Position numbers and translations under genes: made by a program
Notes under the pieces: generated by a model
The model's database searches: none
What the model was told of the DNA's origin: nothing
What the model saw: the letters and a program-made list of their open reading frames with translations, nothing else
Assembly (NCBI GenBank): GCA_025917655.1
Contig: CP084620.1
Location: forward strand, 1,612,001-1,676,000
Length of the DNA stretch: 64,000 nt
Reading direction: 5' to 3'
Source of the DNA: Chlorella sorokiniana
Lineage: Eukaryota > Chlorophyta > Trebouxiophyceae > Chlorellales > Chlorellaceae
Shown here: piece by piece, positions 1 to 16,800 of the stretch
Position numbering within the stretch: position 1 is the first letter of the stretch
Layout of the letters: every line of letters starts with the position of its first letter

Positions 1-7441
<7,441 letters not shown>

Positions 7442-7600
7442 CCCCGCCAGCGGCTCGCGCGCCGTGGCTGCCTCTGAACTCTTCCCACAATGTTTTGATG
7501 CACTGTTTCCTTATACATTCACGCTCCCGTTCCTCCCTCTGCTCCGTGGCCCCTGCCCGCCCTCTGCTGCTCTACCTTGCACAGCTCTCCACATGCGCTT

Positions 7601-7605
7601 TTACA
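7601..7605 (-). terminator. TGTAA polyadenylation signal of F-box copy A
   Basis: TTACA on the plus strand reads TGTAA on the minus strand, about 100 bases after the F-box A stop codon. TGTAA is the common chlorophyte polyadenylation signal. The matching place in unit B (about 9397) reads TTATACA, so the motif is not kept there. Confidence 0.5.
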
Positions 7606-7703
7606 CCGTTCCCTACACTACCTGTCAGTTGGGCCAGCCATTGGCTGACGTGTCTGTATGCACCCTGGCCTTGAAGAGGTCGACCCAGAGGCGGCGGCGG
7701 CCC

Positions 7704-8602
7704 TCAGGCGAGGATTTGCGGGATGTGCTCTGCCAGGCTGGGCGCCAGGGGCACCGCGGCAGGGCCGCTGGACAGCCACACCCGCCCCTGCCAGTCCACG
7801 CCGATGCGCATGCGCCGCTCCTCAAACTCCCTGGATGGGCAGCAGCACCTGTGGGGGCCGCCCTTCCTGTTGCTGGGCCCTGCGTCGCCGCTGCCGCTCG
7901 TCGTCAGCGCGGCAAAGGCTGCGGCTGTCTCCTGGCGGCTGTGGCGGGCCAGCGTTGCCTCCACCATCTCGCTCAGGGTCAGCAGGTCCCCGGCACTCGA
8001 GAACACTGCCGATGTTGCATCCTGGCCGTCGCACCAGCGGTACAGCTCAAACACCTCCCAGGGCAGGGGGCCTGGCGGGGAGGGGGGAGCAGGGCCAGCG
8101 GCCATGAGAGCATGCGCCTGGAGGCCGGCATGCCGCCTGATGCGGGGCGGCGCATGCGCTGCAGGCCCTAGCAGTCGCAACGGCTTCTCCCCACCTGCAG
8201 CGCGGCCTCCGCCTCCCGCAAGTGATGCAGCGCCACCGCGGGGCGCAGGTTGCCGGCGAATGAGGGGTCCAGGTAGCGGGTCAGGATACGCAGCTGGCGG
8301 CGCAGGCGGTGCCGCACGGCCATGCGGCGGCAGAAGTAGTGCCAAGCAGTGCGAGGGACGTCGGCTGGAAGGGTCGCCAGCCAGGCCAGGCTCCATCCCA
8401 TTTTCTCGCAATGCGCGCGCCAAAGGTGCTCTGCTGCGCCCACGGCCTCGAACAGCGCACGACAGGAGAACGCCAGGTGAACACAGTCTCGCCTGCCGGC
8501 ACTTCCTTCGCCACCAGCATCCAAGAGCTTACAAATCAAACATACGACGCTGTGGGGCAGGTGCTGTGGCCCGATCGGCGCCACAGCCTCTGATGAAGTC
8601 AT
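7704..8602 (-). CDS. F-box protein with SMI1/KNR4-like domain (SKIP16-like N-terminal half), copy A
   Basis: Likely substrate-recognition subunit of an SCF ubiquitin ligase. Exon 1 (8602-8195, 136 codons) holds an F-box near residues 12-65: LPHSVVCLICKLLDAG, then LAFSCRALFEAV and LWRAHC. Exon 2 (8071-7704) holds an SMI1/KNR4-like segment with PLPWEVFELYRWCDGQDA, the LYRFCDGQ signature seen in plant SKIP16, and GVDWQGRVWL before the stop. I see no ApaG domain, so the protein is shorter than SKIP16. The intron has GT and AG ends but the exons join one base out of phase; copy B has the same mismatch, so the real junction may differ. Another one-base difference from copy B lies in the loop before the GVDWQG motif. 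The start ATG at 8602 precedes the F-box directly. The gene converges on RPC1. Confidence 0.72.
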
Positions 8603-9099
8603 GACTGCAGGTGTAAGCGCTGCAGCCGCGACAAAGCGTGTATCTTAATCGCAGAAGCGGTATGTGCGTGAGAAACGAACCTTAACATGGCATTTCCTGG
8701 GCGCCAGGTCATCCAGATGGCAGCAGCGATGCTGTTGCTCATGAAGCCGGCTGTCCTGTCACGTGCATGCAATCCCAGGGAATGTCGGACGCCTTATAAT
8801 GTTTGTGTGGACGAAAACTGAGCGGGCAGCGGCTGGAAGAACGCAAAAGACAGGGGGATTCAAAATGCCGCAGGATGGAAGGGAAGGGGGGACAGCAGGT
8901 AAGCAGCGCTTCAGGACAGGGGTCAGTCAGCGGTTGGCAATGCATGGAAGAAGTCTGCTGCTGCGAGAGGTAGGTGAAGAGGGCGTCGAAGCGAGCCAGG
9001 CGGAACATCAAGCTGCAGGGCGGACCTGCTGAAAGCGGCCCCCATGGCCTCCTTCCTGCCCCCTGACGGCGGCTGCCTGCCCTGTGAACGAAGTTGCTG
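8603..9099. other. Gap between the duplicated units
   Basis: No intact gene is seen. It holds the upstream region of F-box A (to 8953, repeated before F-box B at about 10387-10744), a 44-base piece copied from the chromatin gene (8955-8998), about 50 bases of unassigned sequence, and from about 9051 the start of unit B, which matches the end of the last RPC1 intron. Confidence 0.6.
8955..8998 (-). other. Junction filler copied from an exon of the CHD-like gene
   Basis: The 44 bases match 12660-12703 with about three mismatches. On the minus strand they read ARFDALFTYLSQQQ against ARFDALVTYLSQQQ in the source exon. The piece sits exactly between the end of unit A (8953) and the start of unit B (about 9051). 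The source gene lies further right on the same strand, so this fragment was probably carried in or templated during the duplication. It is too short to act as a gene. Confidence 0.75.
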
Positions 9100-9233
9100 G
9101 CGTGAGCGAGAGCATCATCATGGGCATCCCCATGCCCACCGGCACTGGCCCGTTCAAGGTCAAGCAGCAAGCCGACGTGCAGCCAGACATGCTGCGCCCG
9201 CGCCAGCGCCCACCGCCATTGGTCGACTTCTAG
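9100..9233 (+). pseudogene. Relic copy of the last RPC1 exon
   Basis: It encodes SESIIMGIPMPTGTGPFKV and onward to a TAG at 9231-9233, matching the true last exon at 7308-7441. About 7 of 44 residues differ, including changes at positions that are hydrophobic in the real exon. The frame is open but no other RPC1 exons lie upstream, and the region just before it is only the end of the former intron. It is a by-product of the tandem duplication and not a functional gene. Confidence 0.85.
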
Positions 9234-9499
9234 CCCTGTCAGCCCGGCTCGCTCGGCGTGGCCTGCCTCTAGACTCTTCCCACAATGTTTTGATGCACTG
9301 TTTCCATTTTCATTTGCCCTCCCGTACTTCCCTCTGCCCCACGCCCCCTGCCCGCCGTCTGCTGCTCTGCCTTGCACAGCCCTGCCACATACGCTTTTAT
9401 ACACCGTCCTTAAAAGGTACTTTCAATTGGGCTAGCCATTGGCTGACGTGCCTGTTTGCACACAGGCCTTCAAGATTTGACTCAGAGGTGGCGGCCGCC

Positions 9500-10386
9500 T
9501 CAGGTGAGGATTTGCGGGATGTACGCGGACAGGCTGGGCGCCAGGAGCAGCGTGTTGAAGCCGCTGCACAGCCACACCCGCCCCTGCCAGTCCACGCCGA
9601 TGCGCTTGCGCCCCCGAAACTCCTCGGTAATGGGCAGCAGCACCTGTGGGGGCTGCCGACCCCTCTACTGGGCCCTGCGTCGCCGCTGCCGCTCGTCGCC
9701 AGCTCGGCAAAGGCTGCGGCTGTCTCCTGCCGACTGTGACAGTCCAGCGTGGCCTGCACCACCTCGCTCAGGGTCAGCAGGCGCCCGGCATCCAGGAACT
9801 GCGCCATCGATGCGTCCTGGCCGTCGCACCAGCGGTACAGCTCAAACACCTCCCAGGGCAGGGGGCCTGGCGGGAGGGGGAGCGGGGCCAGCGGCTGTGG
9901 GAGCAGGGTGCCTGAAGGCCGGCATGACAGCGCATGCGGTGCGCTGCAGGCCCTCGCAGGGCAACGGCTTCTCCCCACCTGCAGCGCGGCCTCCGCCTCC
10001 CGCAAGTGACGCAACCCCAGCGTGGGGCGCAGGTTGCCGGCGAATGAGGGCGCCAGGTAGCGGGTCAGGATGCGCAGCTGGCGACGCAGTCGGTGCCGCA
10101 CTGCAATGCGGCGGCAGAAGTAGCGCCAAGCAGTGGGGGCCCCGTCGGCTGGAAGGGTCGCCAGCCAGGCCAGGCTCCATCCCATTTTCTCGCAATGCGC
10201 GCGCCAAAGGCGCTCCGCTGCTCCCACGGCCTCGAACAGGGCACGACAGGAGAACGCCAGGTGCACGCAGTCTCGTCGACCGGCACTTCCCTCTCCACCA
10301 GCATCCAAGAGTTCACATATCAAACATATAACGCTGTGGGGCAGGTGCTGTAGCCCGATCGGTGGGTTTGCCTCTGGTGAAGTCAT
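9500..10386 (-). CDS. F-box protein with SMI1/KNR4-like domain, copy B
   Basis: Paralogue of the gene at 7704-8602. Exon 1 is 10386-9979 (F-box: LPHSVICLICELLDAG, LAFSCRALFEAV, LWRAHC) and exon 2 is 9866-9500 (PLPWEVFELYRWCDGQDA, then GVDWQGRVWL, ending IPQILT and stop). Exon 1 is the same length as in copy A and the start ATG is at the same place. Exon 2 needs a change of frame between the DGQ region and the VDWQG region. The two copies differ by one base in the loop between them, so at least one copy is disrupted or mis-assembled there. Residue changes are spread through both domains. The role would be as for copy A; which copy is active cannot be told from sequence. Confidence 0.65.
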
Positions 10387-10814
10387 AGGTGCAGGCGTAA
10401 GCGTTGAAGCCGCGATAAAGCGTGTATCCTGGTCTCGCAGAAGATATGGTAGCGTGAGAAGTGACCCTTTCGAGCGAGGTCCTGCGTATTTGCTGGGCGC
10501 CAGGTCAATCGGCCGCGTGCCCACTGCCGGCGCAGCCAGGGGAACTCCAGGGGAATCTCGGGCCAATTCCAGGGAATGCCTTACAATGTTTGGGGGATGA
10601 AAACTGATCGGGCAGCGGCAGGAAGAACTCAAAAGACAGGGGGGGATTCAAAATGCCGCAAGATGGAAGGGGGGGAGGGGTGGACGGAAGGTAAGCAGCG
10701 CTCCAGGCATGTGTCAGTCAGCGGTGGGTAATGCATGGAAGAAGGGGCCACGTCAATCAGGCGGTGTACAAGTGCGCCTGGAATGTGCACTGAGCGGCGC
10801 GGCCGCGCCCGGCG
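10387..10814. other. Intergenic gap between F-box B and the CHD-like gene
   Basis: It contains the F-box B upstream region (to 10744, shared with unit A) and then about 70 bases of 3' flank of the CHD-like gene. I see no coding sequence of its own. Confidence 0.6.
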
Positions 10815-13800
10815 TCACCGCTCCTCCCGCGCCTCGGGGATGGGGGCGGGGTGGCTGCGCGGCGAGGGGCTGCCTCCCAGGGGTGGCCCGATCCAATTGC
10901 TCAGGCTGGCCACCCGAGCAACGGTGGGGTCCTGCGGAGAGCCCGGTGCGACGGGCACTGCGGGCACGCCAGCCTCCGCTTGAAGCGGCTGCGGCGCTGC
11001 TGCCGCCGCCTCGTGGATGCCGTTTGCGAGGGGCGGCAGCTCGGCGGGCGCGGCAGCAGGGTCGGGGCCAGCCGCCGTGGCTGGCGCGTGGTGCGTGCCC
11101 CCGCCTGCAGCTGGCGTCGCCACCGCTGCTGGCAGCGCTGCGCTGGCAGCCCCAGCGGGCTCATCAGACAGCAGCTCCGCCATGAAGCTGCCAAACTGCG
11201 GCAGCGCAGCCGCACCCTGCTCCGCAGCGGGCGCCGGCGCGGGCGGCTCCCGGCGCTGGCGGCGCCGCTGCAACGGCGGCTGGTGGCCCTTGCGCCGCGT
11301 CGCCGACCGCCGCTTCCGCCATCTCTGTGTCGCCCTGGCCGTCGGTGGCGGCGGCGGCGGGGCTGCCTGCGCCGCCTCGCTGGCAGCGGTGGCTGCGGGT
11401 GCAGCAGGCGCAGACGCAGCTACCGCGGCGCTGCCTGCCGCGGCTGGCCCCGCGCCCGCCGCCGCCGCCTGCTGCTGCTGCGCGGCCGCCGCCTGCGCCT
11501 GTCCCAGTGCCTGCAGCTGGTGCATGAGCTGCAGCGACTGCGCGGGGTGAGGCGCTGCAGCGGCAGCGACGTGGGCTGCGCAAGGAGCGCGCCAGCAGCT
11601 GCTGCTGCTGCTGCAGCATGGCGCTGCCCGGCAGCGAGGCGTACGGGTTCAGGCTGAGCGCGGCGGGCGGCGGCTTCCCGCCCGCGGCATAGGCGGCTGC
11701 AAGCGCGGCCTGCTGACTCAACACCGCGGCGACCGGGGCCGCGGCGGCAGGCGCAGCCACCTTGGCTGCCGCCGCCGCAGGCGGCTGCGCTGAGCCGGCC
11801 GCCGCTTGCGCTGTGGCAGCAGGAGCGGCAGTTGCGCCCCCTCCGCCGGCCTTTGCCGCAGGCTGCGAGGGTGGCTGCGCGGTGGCGCCGCCCCCTCGCC
11901 CCCAGGCTTGGGTTGCGTGGGCGCCGCTCCCGCTGCTGGCGCCGCGCCCGGCTTTGCCGCTGCCTGGGCCGTCGCTGCGCCCGCTGCCCGCTGCCCCGCT
12001 GCGGCTGCGGCTGCCTGGTGCTGCAGCGCGCCCTGCACCAGCTGTATCTGGGGGCATCGGGTGGCAGGCTGCCCGCCTTCACCAGCGCCTCCAGGCTCTC
12101 CAGCTGCACGCACAAACAGCAGCGAGGGGGCGGGGGTGAGCGGGCAGTGGGCACCCGCGGCTGGAAGACAGACACGCCACCAAGCAACTGGTGCGTGTGT
12201 GTGTGTGAATGGGGACGATGGGTGGGGGGGGCCGGCAGATAGCTACATTGGAACCGAGGGGGACATGGCATGCAGCACAGGACAGCCAGGCAGCACATCG
12301 TCGCACCTGGGCCCGCAGCTCCGCCTCGGGCATTGCGCAAAACTGGGCAAAGGCGGCGCTGAGCGGATGGTGCGCGGCAGGCGCGGGCGCCGCAGCCGGA
12401 GGTGCAGCGGCGCCCCCTGGCTGACTCCCCCCGCCGCCGCCGCCATGCCCGCCTGCAGCGACAGCAGCTGCGAGGCCATGGCGTGCGACAGGGCGTGCAT
12501 GGGGTTGCCCGCCGCAGCGGCCGCGGCGGCCGCCGCCGCCTGCCCCTCCCCTGCCGCCGCCTTGGCAAAGCTGGCGTGCGCCGCGCCGGCCGCAGACCCG
12601 CCGTCCACAGCGCCCGCCTGCTGTGCGGCGGCGGCCTGCCGCTGCTGCTGCGCGGCGGCCTGCTGCTGCGAGAGGTAGGTGACGAGTGCGTCGAAGCGGG
12701 CCATGAGCACGGTGCGCTGCTGCGAGTAGGCGGTGTTGGCCTGGTCTATGGCCGACTGCGCCTTGGCCCGCACCCGCTCCATGTACCGCTGGTACTCGTC
12801 CTGGATGTTCTTCACCCTGCAGGCGGTACAGGGTGGAGGCGGTACAGGGTGGGGTGGGCGGGGGAGAGAGCGCGGTTGGCAGCAACCCTCGGCAAAGAGA
12901 GGGGTTGGGGGGTGGTGGGGGGCCGCGCGATGGCCAGGCCGGCGGTGGCCAGCCTGGCAACCCCGGCAGCAGAGGCCAGCCCCGGGCGTCCCCTGCAGGC
13001 CTCCCCCGCATTCCTCGCCGCCCCACCTGATGTTCTGTATCCTGTCCAGCAGCGCCACCTGCTCCTGCAGCGCCTTGAGCTGCTTGAGCAGGAGTCGGTG
13101 TCGGGGCGGGCGCGCCGCCCGCCCCCTCCACCGCCAGCACGCTGCCCAGCTGCTGCATCAGGTTGGGGGCCACCTCCAGCGGGCCAGCGGCCAGGGCTGC
13201 GCGGGGGAGGGGCAGCAGGTTCAGCAGGCCGCCAGTCGGGCTGGTGGTGGGGCTGGGCGCCGTGCAGCCGCCAGCAGGCCGCGTTTCTGGGTAGCCATGT
13301 TGATGAGCAGCGCCACGCCAGCCTCAACCACCCACGCCAGCCTCAACCGCCCCCTGAACACCGAACAGCAGCAGCGGCAGCAGCACCCACCCGCGTGCGT
13401 CAGGTCTGCCTGCAGTATGGCGTTGAGCTTGGCGGTGAAGGCGTCCAGGTCGCTCATGGCGGCCACGATGGAGCCGGCGGCGGCGGCGTGCATGTCTGCA
13501 CAGCACGCGGCGGCAGTGGACCGTCAAGGTGGGTGGTAGCGCAGCATGCCGGCTGCAGAGCACGCGCAAGGGGCGGCACAGCCGGTGCAGGGGCAGGTGT
13601 GAAGGTGTGGCGGCGAGGGGGTGCGCACCTGCTGCGGCGCGGTCGCGCTGCGCGCCGTCCCCCTCCCCGCCCTCCAGCGCGCCCTCCGCCGCCAACTGTT
13701 GCATGCGCATGTGCATGGAGCGGTAGTTGGCCAGGGACTGCATGATGTACTCAAACACCTGCGTGGAGTGGGTGTGTGTGCTGTGTGGTGGGTGCAGGGG

Positions 13801-16800
13801 AGGTTGGCCGGGGGCAGCATGTGCTGAGATGGCGGATGAAACCACCATGCCGGCCGCAATGGCGCAGCAACTGAATGGCAGCGTCGCTGCGTAAGGCCGT
13901 TGTGGAATGCCCGCCGTGTCTCCCCCGCCCTCCCCACCACACGCCCACCTGCTCCAGCGCATCCACGTCCTGCCTGTACCGCCGCGCCAGCAGGGGCAGG
14001 CCGTACCGCTCCCCCAGCGCGTGCTGGCTGAGGTGCGCGGCCACCGCCACTACCGCCACCAGCGTGTACTCCTGGAAGTCGGAGGGGCCTCCGCGGGGGC
14101 CGCATCATCAGCAGGATCTCGGCGGCCTGCGGGGAGGGGGTGGGGGGCGGGGGTGGAGAAGGAATGTGTGTGTGTGTATCAAGGCGGGGATGCAGCGCAG
14201 CAGCCCCCCGCCCCCCACCTGGTGCCCGATCTCGACGATGGACGAGCGCAGCCCCAGCTGCGAGCACATCTCCGAGATGCGGTCGAACGCGTTCTTGGCG
14301 ATGACAGACTCTGCGGGGGAGGAGAGGTGGGCGGGACAGAGGCCAGGCGGGATGGAGGTGAGGAGGCAGAGGCGAGCCCAGGAAGGTGCCACACAGGGGT
14401 GGCAGCGCCGCGCGCCCCCCCAGCGTGGCACATGCGCGCACCCGGCATGGATGGGTCGGCGATGGCGCGCATGATGGCCTCGTGCCGCGCCCACTCCCGC
14501 TTCAGCGCCTCCACCTCAGCAGACAGCTGGCGCGGCAGCTCGCCTGCACAGTTGGGGGGGACAAGACAGGGGGTTGAGCCACAGGCTTGCCGAGCGCGCC
14601 AAGGGCAGGCAGTGCAGTGAACACGCGGCGCGGTGCCGCGCAGCCTGCCTCCCGCCCTGCCACACTCACGCGTGCGCCGCCGCTTGCGCAGCCCCTCCTC
14701 CTCCAGCGCCGCCGCCTCGTCCTCAATCTCCTCGGCGCGGCGGCGGAAGGCGCGCTGCGCGCGCCGCGCGCCCCGCGCCCCCGCCCGCCGGGGCCCCGCC
14801 GCCCGGCTCCACAGCTCCTCCTCAAAGTCTCCAGAGGGGCCGGCAACGAGGGAGGATGCGCGGCGCCCGCCAAAGTCTTCCTGCAGGGGCGACACGGGGG
14901 CAGCAGCCGGGGGAAGGGGCAGGGTGAGGGGTGGTGGTGGTGGTGGGGGAGGGGCGCATTCAGTCGCGCAGGGGCCGTGGCGGCCCGCGGCTCTTCCAGC
15001 AGGCGCAGGGCAAGCCGCAAGCGGGCGCAGCGGGCGCAGCGCGCGCAGCGGGCGCGGCAGCCAGCGCCTCACGTCGTCGCCGTCCTCGTCGTTGGTGGCC
15101 TCATCACCCGCCTCGCCCTCGTGCCCCGCCGCCCTCAGCGCCGCCTCCTCCTCCCGCTGCAGCTCCCCACGCCTCGCCTAGCAGCGAGGCCCACTGGCGC
15201 GCGGCAGCCGCAGCCGCCTCGGCGCGGCTCGCCTCGGCGTCGGCGCCCGCGCCGCCGGCGCTCAGCTCCCCCTCGCCCTCCTCCCCCTCCACCTCCGCCT
15301 CCTCGCCGCCCTCCTCCAGCTCAGACCGCACGGCGCTGAGGTCCGCCACGCTCACGCCCTCCAGCCCGCTGCCAGGGGCCCCATGGGGCGGGCGGTGGGC
15401 GGCGGCAGCGCGCCGGCGTCGGCGCTGCCGTTGCCGGCCGCTGCCCCCAGCACCTCTGCCGGGTCAGCGGCCAACAGGCGCGCCACCGCCTCCTCGCTGT
15501 ACCCGCTGACAGCGGCCACCGCCTCCTCGGCTTCCGGGCGTGGCGGCGGCGGCGCTGTCGCCGCCGCCTTGAGCGTCCGCCATGGCGAGTCGCCGCTGGG
15601 CGCCGCCGCCGCCGCCGCGTCCTTGGCCTGTCGCAGCACCTGCTGCGCCCCGTGGAGCAGCACTCCCTCCAGCAGGCGCGCGCCGGCGGAGTAGGAGCGG
15701 CCGTGGCTCTGCTGGCACAGCGCGTGCAGGGAGCGCAGGCGGTCGGACAGCTGGAGCAGGCGCTCCTCGCAGGTGGCGGCGCAGTACAGGCGGTACACGC
15801 GCAGGCGGTCGGGGGAGCCCACACGCAGCGCGTGGCTCAGGGCCTGCGAGAAGAAGGAGGTGGGTGGGGGCGCTCAGCGCACTCGCAAGCAGGGCAGGCT
15901 GTATTTGTGTGTGGGAGGGTGGTGGGTGTGTGTGGGGGGCTAACCTCGGGCACGTTGGCCATGAGCGCAGCCGCGCATCTGTGCACACCGCGCATGCGCC
16001 CCCAGTCCTGCAACCCCCGCCGCCGCTGGCAGCCCACCTGCGCGTCCCTGCGGGCGCTCCAGTCTGAGTCGAGGAAGACTGCGGCGTCCACCCCGGCAGG
16101 TCGGTGCCCAGCCCGCAGCACCCGGTGTGCTGCAGGAAGAGCCAGCGGGCGGCGCCCTCGCCCCCTCCGCCGCCGCCGCCGCGTTGAAGCGCGCCACCGC
16201 CGCCAGGCGCTGCGCGGTGCGGGTGGTGGCGTCCACGCGCTCGTAGCAGGGGTGTGCTGCGGTACCGCCGTACCGCTCCCGGGCCAGCGCCTCGGCCGCG
16301 TCCAGCGCCCGCGGGCTGGCCGCCAGCACCATCACGCGCTTGCCGGCGGCGTGCAGCTGGCGCAGCATCTGGTCCAGCAGCGCCAGCTTGGCGGAGCCGC
16401 GCACCAGGCGCTGCCCGCTCAGCGCCGCGCCGTCGCCGCCGCCGCCCTCCTCCCCGGGCTCGCCGGCAGCGGGTGGCGGCGCGCCCGGGGGGCCTCGGCC
16501 GCGGCGGCGGGGGCCGTGCCGCTGCGCTCCGCCCACTCGCTGAGCGCTGGGTGGCAGCAGACGTGGCGCAGCTCGGCGGCCACGGTGCGAAGCTGGGCGG
16601 CGCGGTAGCCGCTGTGCCTGCTGGGCTTGGGGTCGCTGAGCAGGTCGTAGCAGCGGGCCAGCACGGTGCGGTACGCCCCCGCCTGCGCCGCCGTCAGGCC
16701 CACGCCCACCCGCACCTCGCCGCGCGGCAGCACCGGGGACCCCAGCAGCGAGCGGGGGCGGCGCAGCGCAAAGGGGTCCACCAGCTGGCGCAGGGCGGCC

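Larger units (their letters stand above)
9051..10744. repeat. Tandem segmental duplication, unit B
   Basis: The right copy of the block described at 7262-8953. It starts with the tail of the last RPC1 intron (CCTTCCTGCCCCC region), then a copy of the last RPC1 exon, then F-box copy B and its upstream region, ending at ATGCATGGAAGAAG (10744). After that point unit A has the filler while unit B runs into the 3' flank of the CHD-like gene. This suggests unit B keeps the ancestral right flank and unit A the ancestral left flank. Confidence 0.85.

Noticed and set aside
7704-10386. F-box genes as part of a mobile element
   Set aside because: No terminal repeats, target-site duplications or transposase or reverse-transcriptase coding sequence; the repeat is explained by a tandem segmental duplication.
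13600-15360. Separate gene for the coiled-coil/MOM1-like region
   Set aside because: Exon chains and acceptor/donor pairs run straight from the helicase C lobe; I saw no start codon with its own leader. Kept as an alternative only.
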